The position numbers and the translations under genes were made by a program. Below are positions 7,609 to 12,738 of a stretch of 13,189 nucleotides of DNA, piece after piece. The notes below the pieces were generated by a model that had not been told where the DNA came from, ran no database searches, and saw only the letters and a program-made list of their open reading frames with translations. Source of the stretch: an uncultured Chlorobiales bacterium (GTDB lineage Bacteria; Bacteroidota; Chlorobiia; Chlorobiales; Chlorobiaceae); assembly GCA_903901395.1 (NCBI GenBank), contig CAIUQW010000289.1:1-13189 (forward strand), read 5' to 3'. The first letter of the stretch is position 1. Every line of letters starts with the position of its first letter.

Positions 7609-9705
7609 ATGAGCAGTGTTTTAACCTCTACCAAAAAAAGGTTTGAATTGAGAGAGCCTTTGAGATCATTTTTGCATTCGTTGAGAAATATTTTTAACGC
7701 TGATGCCTGTGCCTTGTACTTGATAAGCGATAATATGGATATAGATGAGAAAAAAGAAGAATTTGTTAGAAGATTTAAAGATTGTCCTAAAAATAATTCT
7801 AAAGATGGTTTGGATATTAAAAACGCAAGTGGTAAGGCAATGATTGCTGATGATCATATGGAATATGATATTTTAAAGTTTATAGGTGTTGATGATTATT
7901 ATAAAGATGATAAGGGGTTTGCGGCTAACCATTGGAGTTATGATTATAAAAACAGGCCGCATAAGTATATTGTTATAAAGAAATGTGATTGCACGTATAT
8001 ATATGGTGAGGGTATTACTGGTTTGACTGCAAGAAGTAAAAAGATGCAGCATTTAATTGGTAATAAAATTGATAGATGCCCATCTCGTAGCGGGGAAGAA
8101 GATACGGAAAGAAATATTCACCCTAAATGTGTTGAACTGATCTCAATACCGATAATAAATAAAGATATTGATACGGGCGAAGAGTTTATTCGAGGAGTTG
8201 TCAGGCTTGATGTGTATGATGTGCCTGGTCGAGATGAAAAAAGATTAAAATATGATTCTTATTTTGGTAAGAAAAATGGCGGAATAAAAGAATTAAATTC
8301 AATTATAAATGATCTTAGTTTGCAACTTGAAAAAATAAGCAGTAAAGATGCTGAGGAAAAGTCTTATAATAAGCTATTCCAGGGAATAGAAATAATTAAG
8401 GCTATTAAGACCATTGGCGAGATAATAGGTTCCTCTGAAAAAAAGAGCAATAGCGATGTTGCTTCTGTAAATGTTGATGATGAAAAAGATAGAGAGAAAG
8501 ATTATAATGGTTTGCCGGATGTCGATAGAAACAAAGAAATATATGACTTGACCAGACATTTGTTTTTTGTTTTTCAAAGATACACGTATATCGGTTATGA
8601 TGAGATTATGGAGAGAGTTTTGTACTATATAAAAGATGTTTTTGATTGTTTGAATATGTCTGATTATTATAAAATAACAGAAGAGAGGTTGCTGAAATTT
8701 AGAGATCATGAACAGTTGATGCTTTATAGTACAGATAAATATCGAGATCATTTTATGCATCAATTCCATGTTTTTGTATTGGGGTATATATTTTTAAATT
8801 TTATTGGTATTGATGTTGTGAAGGATAGGATTAATAATAGGTTGGAAAAGACGCTTAGTTATGATAAGGTCAAGATAGATGAAGAGGGAGTTTTGCGTAT
8901 GTGGGCACTTATTGCTATGTTTCACGACATAACATATATATTTGAGAAATATGATAAGACTATGCAAAAGTTTATATCTGAGCAATTATTTGCTGAAATT
9001 CCGGTTCATGTTGATTGGGGTAGCATTTTATCTGATAAGGGGCGATCTAATGGTTATATTGATTCTTTATGTAAATTGACAGAGTTTTTTGAGTCACCGA
9101 TAGAGAAAAACATTACAAATAAGACAGAGCTTTTTGGTAACTATATTCAAGCATTACAGGACCATCAAGATCATGGCTTGATAAGCGCGATACTTTTAAT
9201 AAATTTATTTATAGATAGTATTAAGAAAAAATATAATAATAATCCGGATGAACAAAATAAACGAGCTGCCGAAATATATTTATCGGCTTTAGCAATATCA
9301 ATGCATAATGAATGTGTTTTTAATACGTTAAAAGAGGATATGAATAACAGATTTATAAGTTTTGAGGGTTTTCCTTTAGAGTTTTTATTAATGTACTGTG
9401 ATACGGTGCAAGAGTGGGGTAGAAAAAAAGAGATTGATAAGGTATTCTATGATGCTCCTGTGCTTAAAGAGATTGCTTTATATGGGGGTAAGAAGAAAAA
9501 AGAGATTAATTGTGATTTGCAATATTTAGGGGCTGAAGTTCCGGATGAGAATAAGTTAAATGGTTTTTTGGAAAAAAAGATATTAAAATTTTGTTCTAGT
9601 GAGGTTGTATTTAATATGACTTATTCATATAAGAGAAGAGGTGGTTCGACCGCATTTACGTTTTATCGTCAAAGACCGGATGGTAGCGATAATCAAAAAA
9701 AATAA
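7609..9705 (+). CDS. large protein with GAF-like N-terminus and HD-phosphohydrolase-like C-terminus
   Basis: A 698-residue cytoplasmic protein without signal peptide or membrane segments. Residues of about 12-210 look like a GAF sensor domain: an initial helix LREPLRSFLHSLRNIFNAD followed by strand ACALYLI, a GEGITGLTAR segment around 135, and VELISIPIIN...RGVVRLDVYD around 175-207. A low-complexity Lys/Asp linker follows. The C-terminal half carries an HD-like arrangement: RDHFMHQFHVF (H381, H384), FHDITY with H439-D440, an MHNE segment (H566), and YCDTVQEWGR with D598. This fits a metal-dependent phosphohydrolase of an uncharacterised HD subfamily. Third codon positions are overwhelmingly A/T; a hand count of one 60-base line gave about 30% GC, far below the neighbours, so recent transfer is likely. 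A role in nucleotide signalling or defence is possible but unproven. The ATG has no clear ribosome binding site. Confidence 0.75.
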   Translation: MSSVLTSTKKRFELREPLRSFLHSLRNIFNADACALYLISDNMDIDEKKEEFVRRFKDCPKNNSKDGLDIKNASGKAMIADDHMEYDILKFIGVDDYYKDDKGFAANHWSYDYKNRPHKYIVIKKCDCTYIYGEGITGLTARSKKMQHLIGNKIDRCPSRSGEEDTERNIHPKCVELISIPIINKDIDTGEEFIRGVVRLDVYDVPGRDEKRLKYDSYFGKKNGGIKELNSIINDLSLQLEKISSKDAEEKSYNKLFQGIEIIKAIKTIGEIIGSSEKKSNSDVASVNVDDEKDREKDYNGLPDVDRNKEIYDLTRHLFFVFQRYTYIGYDEIMERVLYYIKDVFDCLNMSDYYKITEERLLKFRDHEQLMLYSTDKYRDHFMHQFHVFVLGYIFLNFIGIDVVKDRINNRLEKTLSYDKVKIDEEGVLRMWALIAMFHDITYIFEKYDKTMQKFISEQLFAEIPVHVDWGSILSDKGRSNGYIDSLCKLTEFFESPIEKNITNKTELFGNYIQALQDHQDHGLISAILLINLFIDSIKKKYNNNPDEQNKRAAEIYLSALAISMHNECVFNTLKEDMNNRFISFEGFPLEFLLMYCDTVQEWGRKKEIDKVFYDAPVLKEIALYGGKKKKEINCDLQYLGAEVPDENKLNGFLEKKILKFCSSEVVFNMTYSYKRRGGSTAFTFYRQRPDGSDNQKK

Positions 9706-9802
9706 AAAAAAACAGAATGATTATCTCTAAAAGAAAAAATGTTTTTGTATAAAAATCAAAAGGAATGAGCCTCAGATACGCTTTAAAAAAAGAAAATAAT
9801 TC

Positions 9803-9980
9803 TTATTCGAGCTTAAACGGGCTTCCTTCTGACGGTAAACCTGAGATCGTGTTCGTGGGACGGTCGAATATTAAGACGTTTTCGTTGCTCAATTTGCTGT
9901 GCGCCCGCAAGGGACTTGCCAAGACCAGTTCGACGCCGGGCAAAACGCGGCTGGTAGCGCAACAGGACTTCGTGGGATAA
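9803..9980 (+). pseudogene. truncated 5' fragment of engB (copy 1)
   Basis: Positions 9803-9952 align without gaps to 12771-12920 of the intact engB (codons 11-60), with about 27 mismatches in 150 by hand count. The G1 region reads [12 protein letters not shown] instead of [12 protein letters not shown], so the P-loop GKS is destroyed. The [10 protein letters not shown] switch region is retained. Left of 9803 the sequence is AT-rich and unrelated, so the first ten codons of engB are missing; the frame opens instead at an unrelated ATG at 9765. After 9952 the frame reads VAQQDFVG and stops at 9978-9980. It has no G3 or G4 motif and cannot be a GTPase. Confidence 0.88.
9918..9936 (+). repeat. 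19-bp core shared by the three engB copies (site 1)
   Basis: GCCAAGACCAGTTCGACGC is identical in all three engB copies although the surrounding sequence differs by 12-18%. It lies at the downstream end of each truncated fragment, where foreign sequence begins. Candidate attachment or crossover core. Confidence 0.5.
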
Positions 9981-9987
9981 TGTTTTG

Positions 9988-10016
9988 TTGCAATCAGTGA
10001 CACAATGTGCTATCTT
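9988..10016 (+). promoter_or_regulatory. sigma70-type promoter upstream of the Abi_2 gene
   Basis: TTGCAA (9988-9993) and TATCTT (10011-10016) are separated by exactly 17 bp. The predicted start falls at about 10022-10024, immediately before a structured region ending in a T-run. It begins only 35 bp after the end of engB homology, so it belongs to the cargo and not to engB. Confidence 0.6.
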
Positions 10017-10021
10017 GTGTT

Positions 10022-10074
10022 CAACACGCTCACCCCGCTTCCCGTCAGATCAGCGCGCTCAGGGTGAGCTTTTT
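10022..10074 (+). ncRNA. candidate small structured RNA upstream of the Abi_2 gene
   Basis: Between the promoter and the Abi_2 start codon lies a compact stretch of about 53 nt that could be transcribed on its own. It folds on paper into an outer stem GCTCACCC (10028-10035) with GGGTGAGC (10062-10069) and an inner stem CGCT (10036-10039) with AGCG (10052-10055). The loop is 12 nt, and six bases bulge on the 3' side (10056-10061). It ends in five Ts. From memory, a candidate structured RNA called the abiF motif has been described upstream of genes of this family; I cannot test whether this sequence matches it. The alternative is a plain leader attenuator of the Abi_2 gene. Confidence 0.5.
10028..10074 (+). 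terminator. intrinsic terminator or attenuator in front of the Abi_2 gene
   Basis: The 8-bp GC-rich outer stem (10028-10035 with 10062-10069) is followed at once by TTTTT (10070-10074). An alternative smaller hairpin, GCTCA (10057-10061) with TGAGC (10065-10069), would use the same U-run, because GCTCA occurs twice. The Abi_2 ATG lies 15 bp after the T-run, so expression of that gene from this promoter requires read-through. Confidence 0.65.
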
Positions 10075-10088
10075 GTTTATATACTGCC

Positions 10089-11027
10089 ATGACCCCTCAG
10101 TATAGCAAACCGCCGCTTTCATATGCCGATCAGCTTAACCTGTTAAAAAGCAGAGGGTTAAGTATCGAAGACGATGCAAAGGCTCTGCATTTGCTGGAGC
10201 ACATCGGCTATTATAGGCTGAGCGGGTACTGGTACAGCCTGCTCGCTTTGCCAAAAGCTTCACACCAGTTCAAGTTGCAGGCATCGTTCAATACGGCTTT
10301 CAGGCTCTACTGTTTTGACCGGGAACTCCGGCAGCTCGTTCTTGGTGAAATCGAAAAGATCGAAGTTGCCGTGAAAGCGCAAATGATTAACGTGCTTTCT
10401 CATCAATTTGGGCCGATCTGGTATGCTGATCAGCGCAAATTCAACAACCACAAAGACAACCATACCGCGACGCTTCGGAAGCTTCTCGAAGATTACCATC
10501 AAAGTCGGGAGGATTTCGTGATAGCGTTCAGGAACAAGTACTCTGATCCGCTTCCGCCATCCTGGATTATCATGGAGGTTGCCCCTTTCGGCAGGGTTTC
10601 GTCGCTGTATAAAGACCTTCGAGGCGGGCGCAGCAAGCGGGCTATTGCTGACCATTTTGGTCTGGATGACTCGACAATGGCTTCATGGTTGCATTGTCTC
10701 GTTTATTTGCGGAATATCTGCGCACATCATTCGAGATTCTGGAACCGGGAGTTCAGTATAGCTCCCCGTATTCCCCGCAAGCCCGGTAACGCATGGCTAA
10801 TTGACACTGCGGCTCAAACTGCTCACGCTCGTTTGCAGAATAATCGTGCATACTTCGTGCTCTCCATGATTCTGTACTTGTTGCAGACGGTCAATCCGAA
10901 GAACACCTTTGTTCGCAAATTCCGGCGACTGCTCGAGAAATATCCCAACATCGATATCAAGGCAATGGGGTTTCCAACCGAGTGGGCACGAGAGCTGTTG
11001 TGGGATCAGCATTTGGATTGCAACTGA
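10089..11027 (+). CDS. Abi_2 (AbiD/AbiF-type) HEPN-domain protein, probable abortive-infection toxin
   Basis: The 312-residue protein is a full-length member of the Abi_2 family, whose founding members AbiD/AbiF are lactococcal phage-resistance proteins. The N-terminus has the typical YADQLNLLKSRGLSI...A..LL..IGYYRLSGYWY pattern (residues 12-48), followed by CFDRELRQLVLGEIEKIEVAVKA near 75-97. The C-terminal half contains RNICAHHSRFWNR at 208-220, an R-x4-H HEPN motif (R208, H213) typical of ribonucleases. The predicted role is an RNA-cleaving toxin triggered by phage infection; that is inference. No protein antitoxin gene is adjacent. The candidate RNA upstream could supply control, as proposed for related systems. 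There is no Shine-Dalgarno motif in front of the ATG. Its GC content resembles the core genes, unlike the AT-rich gene to its left. Confidence 0.9.
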   Translation: MTPQYSKPPLSYADQLNLLKSRGLSIEDDAKALHLLEHIGYYRLSGYWYSLLALPKASHQFKLQASFNTAFRLYCFDRELRQLVLGEIEKIEVAVKAQMINVLSHQFGPIWYADQRKFNNHKDNHTATLRKLLEDYHQSREDFVIAFRNKYSDPLPPSWIIMEVAPFGRVSSLYKDLRGGRSKRAIADHFGLDDSTMASWLHCLVYLRNICAHHSRFWNREFSIAPRIPRKPGNAWLIDTAAQTAHARLQNNRAYFVLSMILYLLQTVNPKNTFVRKFRRLLEKYPNIDIKAMGFPTEWARELLWDQHLDCN

Positions 11028-11117
11028 ACATCGGAGGTGCAGCAAGTGCGAATTGGTTAACAGGGCGAGGTCGTTTAGAATTTTACGCGACACGCCAATA
11101 CCCATCACCATCACCCC

Positions 11118-11333
11118 ATGAACATTGCCAACGTTGAATTTTTTCGAAGTTATTCGAGCTTGAACGCGCTTCCGGCGGACGGCAGGCCTGAGGTTGTGTT
11201 TGTCGGGCGGTCGAATTTGGGGAAAGCTTTCTTGCTCAATTCGCTTTGCGCCCGCAAGGGGCTGGCCAAGACCAGTTCGACGCAGTCTGCACATGCCTTA
11301 TGGTGTAACAGTTTTTCATATACCCGTGATTGA
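11118..11333 (+). pseudogene. truncated 5' fragment of engB (copy 2)
   Basis: Positions 11118-11283 align without gaps to 12739-12904 of intact engB, from the start codon to codon 56, with about 20 mismatches in 166 by hand count. The P-loop reads [12 protein letters not shown] instead of [12 protein letters not shown]: the lysine stays, but the Ser-Ser after it has become Ala-Phe. Homology stops abruptly after 11283, the frame runs into unrelated sequence and ends at 11331-11333. Unlike the intact gene it has no AAGG ribosome binding site before the ATG. It is less diverged than copy 1, suggesting a more recent displacement. Confidence 0.9.
11265..11283 (+). repeat. 19-bp core shared by the three engB copies (site 2)
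   Basis: The same 19 bases as at 9918-9936. Here engB homology ends exactly at the last base of the core, and unrelated sequence begins at 11284. Confidence 0.5.
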
Positions 11334-11377
11334 TGTATTGGTTTCAAACCCAAGATAATCGCGACTGCCGCTGCCCA

Positions 11378-11590
11378 CACATTCAGAATGCGGGTCTTGC
11401 GACCATGATTCAGGTTATCGCCCATGAAATCCATCGCTTACCGCTCATTCAGGCTTTGCGCTGGCGGTGGAGTCATCCGGCTCTCTTTCCCCCGAAGCGT
11501 CAGGTTTTCCTCACGATAGATTCGTTTCGTTTATTTATGGTCGATCAGATGCCATTCGCGCCTTAACCGCTCATGCAATCGACGGTAATC
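11378..11590 (-). mobile_element. remnant of an IS3-family transposase (OrfB) gene
   Basis: On the minus strand one frame of 71 codons reads DYRRLHERLRREWHLIDHK, then TKRIYREENLTLRGK, then AMDFMGDNLNHGRKTRILNV. These match the central part of IS3-family OrfB (YRRLH...LxRxGW..NHKxVyRiYReEnL, then the first catalytic segment WxMDFMSDxLxxGRkxRxLNV). In-frame stops interrupt it at 11531-11533 and at 11438-11440, the latter where the tryptophan before MDF is expected. Homology ends after LNV, before the conserved DDF; the start and the rest of the DDE catalytic core are missing. No terminal inverted repeats were seen. It is an inactive fragment, showing that IS elements have visited this interval. 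Confidence 0.75.
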
Positions 11591-11595
11591 TTAGC

Positions 11596-11675
11596 CTTTG
11601 GGCTTTTCGCACCGGGTTTGTTCGCTGTACATTTCAACCCGCCACGAGCATTGCGGCGCGAATTTTTACCAGGAT
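11596..11675 (+). repeat. degenerate copy of the engB leader
   Basis: This stretch aligns with 12652-12732, the leader directly before intact engB, with one small gap: about 33 matches in the first 51 positions and 28 in the remaining 37. The best part is CGCCACGAGCATTGCGGCGC (from 11640), which corresponds to the hairpin of the engB leader but with an imperfect stem, and it continues through the T-run to AGGAT. After 11675 similarity ends, and no engB coding sequence follows. Together with the true leader it forms a direct repeat around the PhnB-like gene and the small gene. Confidence 0.5.
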
Positions 11676-11734
11676 CATGCGATTGTCTGTGAAGAGGAGC
11701 AGTATGTTTCCACTCATTACAATGGAGAACTGAC

Positions 11735-12220
11735 ATGGATAAGCAAGCAAAGATGACGATCTGCCTTTGGTACAATGGCGATGCCGAGGAAGCGGCGAGA
11801 TTTTATGCGGAGACCTTTCCGGATTCATCCGTTGGCGCGGTATTTCGCGCGCCGGGTGATTATCCGTCCGGCAAAACCGGAGATGTGCTGACGGTCGAGT
11901 TTACGTTGATGGGAATTCCCTGCATCGGGCTCAATGGCGGTGCCGAGTTAAGGCACAATGAATCGTTCTCGTTTCAGGTCGCAACCGCTGACCAGGCCGA
12001 AACCGATCGTTACTGGAACGCGATTGTCGGCAATGGCGGCCAGGAGAGCGTTTGCGGGTGGTGCAAGGACAAGTGGGGAATCTCCTGGCAGATTACGCCA
12101 ATTGCGCTGACCAGAGCGGTAGCCGATCCCGACACCGCCGCCGCCAAACGCGCGTTTGATGCGATGATGGGGATGAAAAAGATCGACATCGCCGTAATCG
12201 AGGCGGCGTTTCGCGGATGA
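11735..12220 (+). CDS. VOC-superfamily protein, PhnB/3-demethylubiquinone-9 3-methyltransferase domain type
   Basis: A 161-residue single-domain protein of the glyoxalase/VOC fold, PhnB-like subfamily. Characteristic segments are CLWYNGDAEEAARFYAETFP at residues 10-29, GDVLTVEFTLMGIPCIGLNGG around 49-69, NESFSFQV around 74-81, and CGWCKDKWGISWQITP around 106-121. Family members are often named 3-demethylubiquinone-9 3-methyltransferase by database transfer, but the fold is that of metal-dependent dioxygenase/glyoxalase-like enzymes, and most, including this one, have no known substrate. A GGAG 7 bp before the ATG supports the start. A short plus-strand frame ends one base before the ATG. The gene is housed between two copies of the engB leader, so it is probably cargo. 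Confidence 0.88.
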   Translation: MDKQAKMTICLWYNGDAEEAARFYAETFPDSSVGAVFRAPGDYPSGKTGDVLTVEFTLMGIPCIGLNGGAELRHNESFSFQVATADQAETDRYWNAIVGNGGQESVCGWCKDKWGISWQITPIALTRAVADPDTAAAKRAFDAMMGMKKIDIAVIEAAFRG

Positions 12221-12316
12221 ATTTCAGGAGCGCTTCGAAGATCAGCGGCAGTCGGCAGCGTGAGGATGATTAGCGCGTGAAATGGGTATATTCAGGAAAT
12301 GCAAACAGGGAGGTCA

Positions 12317-12565
12317 ATGGAAAAGAAGTATGAGGTTGGCGGCGATTATTTCATAGAGCAAATACTGGCCGCTGTTTTTGTGGGATTTCGTACTGTCAAC
12401 AATCCGTCATCGGTGACGGTTCATCCTGAACTCATGATGAAGATCAGGGAGCGTTTCAGGAACAAAGTGGTCGGGCCGAAACGCGTGGGCGACTCGGAGG
12501 TGTTTTGCGGACTGAAGGTTATTGAAGACGCAACGAAAGAGAAAGATTATCTGTCAGTCAGTTAA
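12317..12565 (+). CDS. small protein of unknown function
   Basis: I do not recognise a family. I prefer the ATG at 12317 over an upstream in-frame ATG at 12299, because GGGAGG at 12308-12313 is a good ribosome binding site for it. That gives 82 residues. The protein is soluble, with an amphipathic-looking first half (YFIEQILAAVFVGFRTV) and a basic middle (MKIRERFRNKVVGPKRVG). It has no signal peptide, membrane segment or cysteine motif; there is one cysteine. It follows the PhnB-like gene by about 100 bp on the same strand and precedes the engB leader hairpin, which could terminate its transcript. Its codon use resembles that of the core genes. Confidence 0.55.
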   Translation: MEKKYEVGGDYFIEQILAAVFVGFRTVNNPSSVTVHPELMMKIRERFRNKVVGPKRVGDSEVFCGLKVIEDATKEKDYLSVS

Positions 12566-12694
12566 GCCCTTTTAAGCAAAGTAGATCGGGATTCTGCGCG
12601 GGAAGAGAAAGAGTTCGGATAAAGGCACTATGGGCAGTCCCAAGCCCAAACTTTTGGATTTTTCCTCCAGGGTTTTTTAGTTTGGCCATTCACT

Positions 12695-12724
12695 GCGCCG
12701 CGACGATCGCGGCGTGATTTTTTT
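12695..12724 (+). terminator. terminator-like hairpin in the engB leader
   Basis: CGCCGCGA (12696-12703) and TCGCGGCG (12707-12714) form a perfect 8-bp stem with a 3-nt loop, extendable by a G-T pair, followed by TGA and then seven Ts (12718-12724). It lies 15 bp before the engB ATG. Either it ends transcription of the upstream cargo, leaving engB to a promoter I cannot place, or it is an attenuator within the engB leader. A partial copy exists at 11640-11675. Confidence 0.65.
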
Positions 12725-12738
12725 ATAAGGATTTCCGC

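Noticed and set aside
9765..9980. 71-codon frame as a functional short GTPase
   Set aside because: The P-loop is destroyed, G3 and G4 are absent, and the N-terminal codons are unrelated to engB.
11467..11733. 88-codon plus-strand frame ending one base before the PhnB-like ATG
   Set aside because: Most of it is antisense to the IS3 transposase remnant, and the rest overlaps the engB-leader-like stretch; no similarity to a known family. Its last nine codons after ATG 11704 have a purine-rich sequence upstream but are too short to call.
7308..12738. CRISPR array or integron-type cassette array
   Set aside because: There are no short regularly spaced direct repeats and no attC-like sites or integron integrase; the only repeats are the engB segments more than 1 kb apart.
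9706..12738. tRNA-anchored genomic island
   Set aside because: I could find no tRNA gene or tRNA 3' end in the region; the repeated anchor is engB coding sequence.
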